Assembly: GCA_946482655.1 (NCBI GenBank) | Contig: CAMLSA010000056.1 | Location: 1-21,722, forward strand | Direction: 5' to 3' | Source of the DNA: an uncultured Sphingomonas sp. | GTDB lineage: Bacteria > Pseudomonadota > Alphaproteobacteria > Sphingomonadales > Sphingomonadaceae | DNA: 21,722 nucleotides | Shown here: piece by piece, positions 1 through 6,696 of the stretch | Layout: each line of letters starts with the position of its first letter | How positions within the stretch are numbered: the stretch's first letter is position 1 | Translations under genes and position numbers: made by a program | The notes under the pieces: model-generated | The model's input: the letters and a program-made list of their open reading frames with translations, nothing else | Told to the model about the DNA's origin: nothing | Databases searched by the model: none

Positions 1-2
1 GC

Positions 3-74
3 CTCTACCGGGTCCTGAACGAGCGGCTTGCGGGCAGGGAGTATATCGCCGGCGATGTCTGGGAGAAATTTTGA
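3..74 (+). pseudogene. C-terminal scrap of a glutathione S-transferase, entering from outside the window
   Basis: The frame is open from the window edge to a TGA at 72-74 and encodes about 23 residues, including LNERLAGREYIAGD. That string resembles the C-terminal domain of bacterial glutathione S-transferases, where REYIAGD is normally followed by a serine/threonine-isoleucine-alanine-aspartate stretch. Here the match stops after GD and the frame ends five residues later (VWEKF), so the gene appears cut off by a rearrangement near position 57. The family call rests on one short motif and the upstream part is not visible, so it is tentative. Confidence 0.4.
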
Positions 75-243
75 AGATGGCCTGACGGTACACCGACGGC
101 CCGCCAGCCTGCTTTAGAAAATGGCACTCCGCTGCCGTCCTTCTTATGAGGCCTTAGGCGTGTGGCTCTCCATCTTGGCGACGGCTCGCCGCTATGCCGT
201 AAACGTCGATACAGTTCTGTCAGCCGCCACCTGAATGATCGGC

Positions 244-1125
244 TCAGGACGACTGCCAGTCCCGGCTTAGCTGCAGTTCGCAGCCGCCCAATCCTTGCAG
301 GTCCTCCCCCGTGGGGCTGCAGAGCCGATACTCGCCGCGGATGCGATTATACCGGCTGTCGATCACCTCCGCATATTCAGGGTGCGGCAGGACATAGAAG
401 CGGTCTTCCCGGATCGCGATCAGGACGTCGCGACCGACCCGGTCCGGATCCAGCGGGATGTTGTCGCCGGCGCGGGTCTTGGGTGCCTCATGCCCGGAGA
501 GCTTCAGTCCGGTGAGTTCCTTATGCACCGCTCGATCCTGCGCAAGGGTCGTCCGTACAAAGCCGGGACACAGGACGGAGACGCCGATATCGCTATCGGC
601 CAGTTCCATTCGCAACGTCTCGGAAAGTCCGATCACCGCGAATTTGCATGCCACATAGTCGGCCGCGTTGGCGGTTGCGAACAGGCCAAGCACCGACGAT
701 GTGTTCACGATGTGCCCTGGGCGGCCGTTTGCCTTCATGCTGGGCAGCCAAGTCTTGATCCCGTTGCGCACACCGTGGACGTTGATGCTGAATATCCAGT
801 TCCAGTCCTCGTCCGGGATGTCCTCGAATTTCTTGTTTGCCGGAGCGACGCCCGCATTGTTGCAAAGGATATCGATCGAACCGAATCGGTCTTCGGTCTT
901 GCGCCGCGCCGCTTCCCAGGAGGCGATGTCGGCAACATTCAGATCGACGCCCAGAACGTCGGCCCCGCCGCCCCGCAGTTCGGCGACCGCCAGCGCAAGG
1001 CGTTCGGCGTTGATATCGGCGAGCACCAGGCGAATGCCCGCCGGAGCGAAGGCGCGGGCCATTCCCAGCCCTATCCCGGCCGCGGCGCCGGTAATGAACG
1101 CTACCTTGCCAGCCAAATCATCCAT
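244..1125 (-). CDS. Short-chain dehydrogenase/reductase (classical SDR)
   Basis: This 293-residue NAD(P)-dependent oxidoreductase probably oxidises an alcohol or reduces a ketone in the cytoplasm. The classical SDR landmarks are in order: TGAAAGIG (12-19) for the dinucleotide, an acidic residue at the end of strand 2 (ADIN, 37-40) that would favour NAD, NNAG (89-92), the catalytic serine pair in NTSS (141-144), Y157 and K161 in YVACK, and a PG motif near 187. The start is ATG at 1125, preceded by a GGAGAGGG-like ribosome-binding site. It shares one base with the stop of the upstream flavin monooxygenase (TAATG), so the two are translationally coupled. A monooxygenase with an SDR suggests an alcohol-to-ketone-to-ester route, which is inference; the substrate cannot be read from sequence. 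The tail past residue 230 is somewhat longer than in many classical SDRs. Confidence 0.9.
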   Translation of the reverse strand: MDDLAGKVAFITGAAAGIGLGMARAFAPAGIRLVLADINAERLALAVAELRGGGADVLGVDLNVADIASWEAARRKTEDRFGSIDILCNNAGVAPANKKFEDIPDEDWNWIFSINVHGVRNGIKTWLPSMKANGRPGHIVNTSSVLGLFATANAADYVACKFAVIGLSETLRMELADSDIGVSVLCPGFVRTTLAQDRAVHKELTGLKLSGHEAPKTRAGDNIPLDPDRVGRDVLIAIREDRFYVLPHPEYAEVIDSRYNRIRGEYRLCSPTGEDLQGLGGCELQLSRDWQSS

Positions 1126-2816
1126 TATGTCGCCCTCTCCACCATGTTTCCAGACCTGCGTGCGCCGCGCCGCCGTGCAGCGGCAAGCATCTTCTTGCCT
1201 CGCGCTCCGTGCGTGGAGAAGCGGAAGCCGGGATAGTCAAGAGAGACGATCTCTTCCAGCTTTCTATGGTAAGTGCCCACTCCGCCTGCATAGGGAAGAA
1301 AGACGCGCGGCTTTCCCGGAATATTCGCGCCCATGTACCATGACGCCGCGCGCGGGAAGAGCGTGCCCGCGGCAATCTGCGCAACATGCTCGACCCATTC
1401 CTCCTCGGCCGCGGAGGTCGCCTCGATCCGATCGAAGCCCTGCTCGCCGAGATAGGTCAGGCAAGCTGCGATCCAGTCCACATGCTCCTCGATGGAAATG
1501 ATGACGTTGCTGAGGATGGACGGGCTTCCCGGCCCGGTGATCGTCAGCAGATTGGGGAAATCGGCAGTCATCAGGCCGAGATAGGTCTTCGGGCCCTCCC
1601 GCCACTTTTCCTTCAGCGTGCGGCCGTCCGCGTTCTCGATGTGGATCCTGTTCAAGGCACCGGTCACCGCGTCGAAGCCGGTTGCGAAGATCAGGTCGTC
1701 TACGGGATGCTCGATCCCGTCGACCACCACGCCGCGGGCTGTGATCCTCTCGATCCCGGAAGAGCCGAGCGGCACCAGCTTTACGTTCGGCCGGTTGAAC
1801 ATCTCGTAATAGGCTGAGTCCAGACAGATGCGCTTCGTGAATATGGGATAGGTCGGACACAGCGCGGCGGCGACATCCTCATCCTTTACGATGGCACGAA
1901 TCTTCTGCCGCACGAATTCGGCGACGGATTCATTCGCCTCCTCATTTATGACTATGTCGTTGAACGATTGACCAAGTCCGGCTCCGCCGATCTCCCATCG
2001 CCGTTCATATTCCCGCCGACGCTCTTCGGGGGAAGCTTCCGAGGTGGATTTTGTCGGGAATTCGTAGATGACGCCGGACGGTGTCGCGTTACGGGCGCGC
2101 TCCTTGAGCGCGCTGACATTGGTCTTCCAATGGGCCCGCCGTTCTTCCGCCAGCGGCGCATTCTTGGCCGGCACGCTGTAGCAGGGCGTACGCTGGAATA
2201 TGGTCAGTTGCCCGACGCCGGGCGCCAATACCGGCGCGATCTGGATACCGGTCGATCCGGTGCCGATGAGGCCGACGCTCCGGCCGGCGAAGTCCACTTC
2301 TTCCTTCGGCCAACGCGGCGTGTGGTAGATCGTGCCGCCGAACTCCTCCAGCCCCGCGATCCGGGGTAAATCCGCCGAGGAGAGGCAGCCGGTGGCCATC
2401 ACCAAGAACTGCGCCGTGATTTCCTGCGCTCGATCCGTCGCAACGATCCAGCGGTTGGCGCGTCCGTCGAACCGGGCGCTCACCACCCGCGTGCCCAGCC
2501 GGATGTCGCGCCTCAGATCGAGCCGGTCGGCGACGTAATGGATATATTTGAGGATCTCCGGCTGGGTTGCGAAGCGCTCGGTCCAGTCCCAGTTCCGGTA
2601 CAAATCCTCGTCGAAGGAATAGGAATATTCGACGCTTTCGACATCGCAACGAGCGCCCGGATAACGATTCCAGTACCAGGTCCCCCCGATATCGTCCCCC
2701 GCCTCGATGGCCTGGACCGAAAAGCCGAGATCGCGCAGCTTGTGCAAGGCATATAGACCCGCGAAGCCGGCACCCACGATCAGCACATCGAGAACGTCTA
2801 TCTGCGCAGATTTCAT
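1125..2816 (-). CDS. Flavin-containing Baeyer-Villiger-type monooxygenase
   Basis: This 563-residue FAD/NADPH enzyme is predicted to insert oxygen next to a ketone, giving an ester or lactone. The N-terminal FAD Rossmann motif is GAGFAG (about 15-20), followed by the GGTWYWNRYPGARCD stretch typical of these enzymes. The Baeyer-Villiger fingerprint FxGxxxHxxxWP is present as FGGTIYHTPRWP (about 159-170), and the NADPH Rossmann motif GTGSTG lies at about 185-190. An ATGF motif occurs further on (FATGFD). I chose ATG at 2816 because GGAG lies about 10 bases upstream and the FAD motif then sits close to the N-terminus; an in-frame ATG at 2867 would add 17 unlikely residues. It is the first gene of a two-gene operon with the SDR. 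No regulator lies next to it and its substrate is unknown. It has no obvious functional link to the metal genes. Confidence 0.9.
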   Translation of the reverse strand: MKSAQIDVLDVLIVGAGFAGLYALHKLRDLGFSVQAIEAGDDIGGTWYWNRYPGARCDVESVEYSYSFDEDLYRNWDWTERFATQPEILKYIHYVADRLDLRRDIRLGTRVVSARFDGRANRWIVATDRAQEITAQFLVMATGCLSSADLPRIAGLEEFGGTIYHTPRWPKEEVDFAGRSVGLIGTGSTGIQIAPVLAPGVGQLTIFQRTPCYSVPAKNAPLAEERRAHWKTNVSALKERARNATPSGVIYEFPTKSTSEASPEERRREYERRWEIGGAGLGQSFNDIVINEEANESVAEFVRQKIRAIVKDEDVAAALCPTYPIFTKRICLDSAYYEMFNRPNVKLVPLGSSGIERITARGVVVDGIEHPVDDLIFATGFDAVTGALNRIHIENADGRTLKEKWREGPKTYLGLMTADFPNLLTITGPGSPSILSNVIISIEEHVDWIAACLTYLGEQGFDRIEATSAAEEEWVEHVAQIAAGTLFPRAASWYMGANIPGKPRVFLPYAGGVGTYHRKLEEIVSLDYPGFRFSTHGARGKKMLAAARRRGARRSGNMVERAT

Positions 2817-2925
2817 AGCACCCCATCTCCGCGACAGCGACAGGCAAGCCCATCCAATGCCCGCCATTCCGTTCGCACGATCCAGCTGCCAGTCTTGCCA
2901 ATGGTCGATCGGGGGTCAAGTCCGA

Positions 2926-2956
2926 GGGGCGACAGTGGCTTTGTCTGTGTCGCCCC
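2926..2956 (-). terminator. Terminator-like hairpin after the copAB operon
   Basis: A perfect 9-bp inverted repeat, GGGGCGACA (2926-2934) and TGTCGCCCC (2948-2956), with a 13-base loop, lies between the end of copB and the start of the monooxygenase, both on the minus strand. Its position suits termination of copAB transcription. No clear T-run follows on either strand, so it may work with Rho or only stabilise the mRNA end. The rest of the 230-base gap shows no gene or clear promoter. Confidence 0.35.
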
Positions 2957-3046
2957 GGCCCTGGGCCGACGTTTCGTGCCGGAGCGCCCGTTTGCCAGTG
3001 GGCTTCTCCATCGCCGCCTTCCTTACAGTCGAAAATCCCACGCGAT

Positions 3047-4132
3047 CTAGAACCAGGCCCTGATGCCCAGAACAAAGTTCGCGCCGCCGGTGTCCTCGCC
3101 GCGGGCTCGGGCGAAGTCTGCCGTTCGCCCGAACCTGCGTTCCCAGGCGAAGCCGACATAGGGTGCGAACTCGCGGATGCGCTCGTACCTGAGGCGCACG
3201 CCGAGTTCAGCACTCGACAAACCAGATCCGATCGCGTTCTTGGGTACGTCCTGGAATGCCAGGTTGAACTCGGCGCGCGGTTGCAGAACCAGGTCCTGGG
3301 TAATGCGCTGGTCGTAATAGCCTTCGGCGCGCGCGAGGAGGTCGCCATTGTTCGAAAGGAACAAGCTGCCTTCGACTTCGAACCAGTAGGGAGCGAGCCC
3401 TTCAATGCCGACGACGGCATAGGTGCGGCCTGGGCCGGCTTCGAGATCCTGGCGGACACCGACCTGCAGGTTCCAGTAAGAATCGAGCGCGCGACTATAT
3501 AGCGCCTGGACCTCGGCGCTCTCAACCCGGCCACCGAAGGCACCTTCTCCCTCGCTCTTGAACCAGAGACGGGTAATGTCGCCGCCGATCCAGCCGTCGG
3601 CTTCCCATCGATAGCCATCATGACCCCGGCGCGGCTGATATTCGGCGATGTCGAACATCACTTGGTAGAAGGTGCCGCCCCCGTGCTCCGCGCGCACGTC
3701 ACGTTCGGCTTCCGCCATGGCGTCGGCGCCATAGTAGCGGTCTGCCGCCCGATCCGCAGCGGGCGCGGGTGCCGGCGCGTCGCCCGGCGGCAGATCGGTC
3801 CCCGCCGGCGCCGCCTGCCGCATGGGCATCGCGGACATGTCGTGTCCTTGGTGCGCGTCCTGACCGGCGGGTGATTGCGCCGGCATGGTGGACATGTCGT
3901 GGCCGGCGTGGGGATCGGCCGATGCCGCAGGAGCGGCGCTCGCCGGCGCGGGCCGGGGAACGGGCTTCCGCTTGGCTCGGGCCGCAGGCTTGGCGGTTGG
4001 CTTCTGCGCGGGCTTGGCAGCGGGCTTCGCCGGCATCTGCATGCCCGGCATGAAGTGTCCCGAATGGTCCTGTGCGAAGGCAGGCACGGCCAGCGCTAGC
4101 GCGACCAGTCCCGGGAGCAGGAGAGCCTTCAT
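3047..4132 (-). CDS. copB: Copper resistance protein B, outer membrane
   Basis: This 361-residue exported protein works with CopA in periplasmic and outer-membrane copper tolerance. The N-terminus is a signal peptide with a hydrophobic core and an AFA-Q cleavage site near residue 20. A mature region rich in His and Met follows, with repeats such as HSGHFMPGM, HAGHDMSTMP and HQGHDMSAMPM separated by an Ala/Pro/Lys linker; these are typical Cu-binding motifs. The C-terminal half (from about 160, YYGADAMAEAER) matches the CopB beta-barrel domain and ends in aromatic AWF, as usual for outer-membrane proteins. ATG at 4132 is favoured by GGAGGGAG about 6-8 bases upstream and by ATGA overlap with the copA stop; a longer frame from 4219 would hide the signal peptide. 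The Lys/Pro/Ala-rich linker is longer than in some homologues. Confidence in the family is high. Confidence 0.93.
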   Translation of the reverse strand: MKALLLPGLVALALAVPAFAQDHSGHFMPGMQMPAKPAAKPAQKPTAKPAARAKRKPVPRPAPASAAPAASADPHAGHDMSTMPAQSPAGQDAHQGHDMSAMPMRQAAPAGTDLPPGDAPAPAPAADRAADRYYGADAMAEAERDVRAEHGGGTFYQVMFDIAEYQPRRGHDGYRWEADGWIGGDITRLWFKSEGEGAFGGRVESAEVQALYSRALDSYWNLQVGVRQDLEAGPGRTYAVVGIEGLAPYWFEVEGSLFLSNNGDLLARAEGYYDQRITQDLVLQPRAEFNLAFQDVPKNAIGSGLSSAELGVRLRYERIREFAPYVGFAWERRFGRTADFARARGEDTGGANFVLGIRAWF

Positions 4133-5919
4133 GCCGCATCTCCCTCCAGCGGGCGCACGCGAACGACCTGCATCATCCCAGCATGCATGTGGTAGAGCAG
4201 ATGGCAGTGGAACGCCCAATCGCCGGCCTCCGCCGTCACGTCCCAGCTGACCTTCCCGCCCGGAAGCACGTTGACCGTGTGTTTGCGTGGGGCATGGCCG
4301 CCGTGGCCGGTGACGAGCTCGAAGAAATGCCCATGCAGATGGATGGGGTGCGCCATCATGGAATCGTTGACGAGCGTCACGCGCACGCGCTCACCGGCGA
4401 GCATGGCGATCGGCGCCTTCACCTCCGAGAATTTCTCACCGTCGAACGCCCACATGAAGCGTTCCATGTTGCCGGTGAGGTGGATCTCTACCTCGCGTGC
4501 GGGCGCGCGGAGGTCAGGGTTACGGTCGAGCGCGACCAGATCGCGGTAGGTGAGCACGCGATGGCCAACATCATCGAGCCCCTGGCCGGGCTCGCCGGTA
4601 CGATCGACGGGCATGGGCGAGATCGTCTGGACGCTTGGTCCCATCTTCACCTGAGGGGCGTTCTTGGGATCGCGCATATCCATGCTCATCCCCGACATGC
4701 CATTCCTGTCCGCGCTGGCCATCGAATGGCCCTCATGTCCCGTGCCGGGCGCGGAGCCGTGATCCATCCCCTGCTGGCCCATTCCAGAATGGTCCATGCC
4801 GGACATGTCCATGCCCATATCCTTCATCGTCGAAAGCGGCCGCTTTCGGAGCGTCGGGACCTCGGCCGCCATGCCGGGCCTAGGCGCGAGGGTCGCGCGT
4901 GCCATGCCCGAGCGGTCCACCGCCTCCGCGACGATGGTGTAGGCGCGCTCGTCAGTTGGCGTGACGATCACGTCATAGGTCTCGGCCACGGTGATCTGGA
5001 ACTCATCCACGTCCACCGGACGCACGTTCTGTCCATCTGCCTGGACGACACTCAGCTTCAGACCCGGTATGCGAACATTGAAGATCGTCATGGCAGAGGC
5101 GTTGATGATGCGCAGCCGCACGCGCTCTCCGGGCTTGAACAGAGCGGTCCAGTTGTCATTCGGGCCATGCCCGTTGACCAGATAGGTGTAGGTCGAGCCG
5201 GTCACGTCGGAGATGTCGGTCGGATCCATTCGCATGGCGCCCCATTCCAGCCTCTCCTTGAGCGGCTGGTCTTCGCCGCTAAGCAGGCTCGAAAGGGTCT
5301 GGCGCTGTCGATTGAAATAGCCGGGCTGCTGCTTGAGCTTCATGAAGATCGCGTGCGGGTGCAGCTGGCTGTGATCGGCGAGCACCAGCACATGCTGCCG
5401 GTCATATAGGACAGGGTCGGCCCCCTTGGGCTCGATCACGATTGGACCATAATGGCCGAGCTGCTCCTGAAGACCGGAGTGGCTGTGGTACCAGTAGGTA
5501 CCTGACTGGATGATCGGGAACTCGTAGGTGAAGGTCGAGCGCGGCTTGATGCCCGGGAAAGCGATCCCCGGAACGCCGTCCATCTGAAAGGGTAGAAGCA
5601 GCCCATGCCAGTGGATCGAGGTATCCTCGTCGAGATCGTTCACCACATGAAGCCGCACATTCTGCCCCTCGCGCAACCGGATCAACGGGGCAGGAACTGT
5701 GCCGTTGATGCCGATAGCGTGGCTCTGACGCCCGTCTATGGTCATCATCTGGTGGGCCACGCGAAGGGTGATGTCTTCTCCTGAGACCTCGGAAAGCGGC
5801 GCGATGATGCCGGCCGAATTGGTGTGCGCCCAGGCCGGCAGATAGGGGGCGAGTGCCAGTCCCCCACCAACATAACCGGTACCGCGTAGAAGCTGACGCC
5901 GGTTCAACATTCTGTGCAT
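4129..5919 (-). CDS. copA: CopA/PcoA-type multicopper oxidase, periplasmic
   Basis: This 596-residue periplasmic oxidase is thought to oxidise Cu(I) to the less toxic Cu(II) and to bind copper. A Tat signal starts it (NRRQLLRG, then a hydrophobic stretch to about 32), fitting export of a folded copper enzyme. The multicopper oxidase motifs are complete: HWHG (103-106), WYHSHSG (143-149), HPIHLHG (524-530) and HCHLLYHMHAGM (571-582), with Cys572 as type-1 ligand. Residues about 365-415 hold the Met/His-rich copper-binding insert (MGMDMSGMDHSGM and similar). ATG at 5919 is preferred over the one at 5910 because GGAGGA lies 6 bases upstream. The stop overlaps the copB start (ATGA). No copper two-component pair or CueR gene lies beside it; a CueR-type gene lies some 11 kb away. 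It differs from the P-type ATPase also called CopA at 15023. Confidence 0.96.
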   Translation of the reverse strand: MHRMLNRRQLLRGTGYVGGGLALAPYLPAWAHTNSAGIIAPLSEVSGEDITLRVAHQMMTIDGRQSHAIGINGTVPAPLIRLREGQNVRLHVVNDLDEDTSIHWHGLLLPFQMDGVPGIAFPGIKPRSTFTYEFPIIQSGTYWYHSHSGLQEQLGHYGPIVIEPKGADPVLYDRQHVLVLADHSQLHPHAIFMKLKQQPGYFNRQRQTLSSLLSGEDQPLKERLEWGAMRMDPTDISDVTGSTYTYLVNGHGPNDNWTALFKPGERVRLRIINASAMTIFNVRIPGLKLSVVQADGQNVRPVDVDEFQITVAETYDVIVTPTDERAYTIVAEAVDRSGMARATLAPRPGMAAEVPTLRKRPLSTMKDMGMDMSGMDHSGMGQQGMDHGSAPGTGHEGHSMASADRNGMSGMSMDMRDPKNAPQVKMGPSVQTISPMPVDRTGEPGQGLDDVGHRVLTYRDLVALDRNPDLRAPAREVEIHLTGNMERFMWAFDGEKFSEVKAPIAMLAGERVRVTLVNDSMMAHPIHLHGHFFELVTGHGGHAPRKHTVNVLPGGKVSWDVTAEAGDWAFHCHLLYHMHAGMMQVVRVRPLEGDAA

Positions 5920-6011
5920 TTTCGTTCCTCCGGGCGCCGACCGCGACCGCGCCTTGCTGTCGTTACGCAGGGCCGCCGGGTAGTGGGTCAGTTTGAAATT
6001 AGGCAGAGTGA

Positions 6012-6221
6012 CGACGCCATGCCAAGCATAAGGGGCTACTCGCCGAACATCCCGCCAAGGGTGCCAAGAAGCTGGCAGGCAAGAAAAGGACGCGGCGTCT
6101 CAGCGTGGCCGAGATCGAGGCGCTCGATCAGGATCGGGCTCACCATCTTGCCGAACGCCTGTTCGCGATGGTCGGCGGTATGGCGTCGCTTGCGGGCGCA
6201 TGCCGGGCGGATGCGTCATGA
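6012..6221 (+). pseudogene. Decayed small reading frame of unknown function, upstream of copA
   Basis: This frame reads about 69 codons from just after a TGA (6009-6011) to TGA at 6219-6221, with protein-like composition: a Lys/Arg-rich first half (AKHKGLLAEHPAKGAKKLAG) and a helical second half (LSVAEIEALDQDRAHHLAER). It has no in-frame start. ATG at 6019 is one base out of frame: the sequence reads ATG-CCAAGC where ATG-GCCAAGC would give Met-Ala-Lys-His-Lys, so loss of one G at codon 2 would explain the break. The stop overlaps a further ATG (6218), which opens a 20-codon frame ending at 6280, also perhaps a remnant. I do not recognise the family. The rest of the 402-base gap between copA and the receiver gene shows no other gene; it must contain the copA promoter on the minus strand, but I see no convincing -35/-10. 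Confidence 0.35.
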
Positions 6222-6321
6222 CCATGGCGGCGACGTACACGGCATCAGACGCCGGACGACCGATGCAGGCGCTGCTCTAGTCCATCCCGCGAAGCCTTTC
6301 ATCGCTTACTATTGCATGCAA

Positions 6322-6696
6322 TCAGAGCAATGATCGCAAGGCCTGGCTCAACGTTAGCAATCGATAGGGCTTCGCGATGACGGTGCGCTCGGGATAGCGG
6401 TCGCTCACGCCCGAGGTGCCGTAGCCAGTCGCGAACATGAACGGAACGCCTCTGGCGGCAAGCGCGTCGGCGACAGGGTAAACCTTCTCACCGCCAAGAT
6501 TGACATCAAGCACGGCAACATCGACCTGACCTCCCAATGCCGCAAGCTGGTCGAGAGCCTGCGCGACCGTCGCGGCCGCGCCGGCGATCCGGCAGCCTAT
6601 CCCCTCAAGGAGGTCTTCCAGCATCATCGCGATCAGCGTTTCGTCCTCGACAATCAGGACGCGCAATCCTTCAAGCATTCGTTCGCCGCCCATCAT
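6322..6696 (-). CDS. Single-domain response regulator, FATGUY-type receiver
   Basis: This protein of about 124 residues is only a receiver domain. It has the acidic pair in VEDE, the phospho-acceptor Asp in VLDVNL, the FATGY motif (PFMFATGYG) of the FATGUY receiver subgroup known from alphaproteobacteria, and the conserved Lys in IAKPY. With no output domain it must act by protein contact or phosphotransfer, plausibly as partner or phosphate sink of the kinase encoded just upstream. ATG at 6696 overlaps the kinase stop (ATGA), so the two are coupled; a second Met follows at once, and ATG at 6678, immediately before LEGLRVLIVEDE, is an alternative start. FATGUY proteins can feed into the general stress response in sphingomonads (known for the family); a role here is inference. 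Confidence 0.85.
   Translation of the reverse strand: MMGGERMLEGLRVLIVEDETLIAMMLEDLLEGIGCRIAGAAATVAQALDQLAALGGQVDVAVLDVNLGGEKVYPVADALAARGVPFMFATGYGTSGVSDRYPERTVIAKPYRLLTLSQALRSLL

Noticed and set aside
2089..3621. A 510-codon open frame on the minus strand
   Set aside because: It overlaps the start of the monooxygenase and the end of copB out of frame, has no family motifs and is very Arg/Ser-rich, as expected for a shadow frame in GC-rich DNA.
4072..5409. A 445-codon open frame on the plus strand, opposite copA
   Set aside because: It is antisense to the multicopper oxidase, His/Arg-rich without a recognisable domain, and copA has all family motifs.
5951..5973. A CueR-like inverted repeat (GCCTTGC and GCAGGGC) upstream of the oxidase copA
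   Set aside because: One mismatch, a half-site spacing two bases longer than at the ATPase promoter, and no matching -35/-10 around it; too weak to call.
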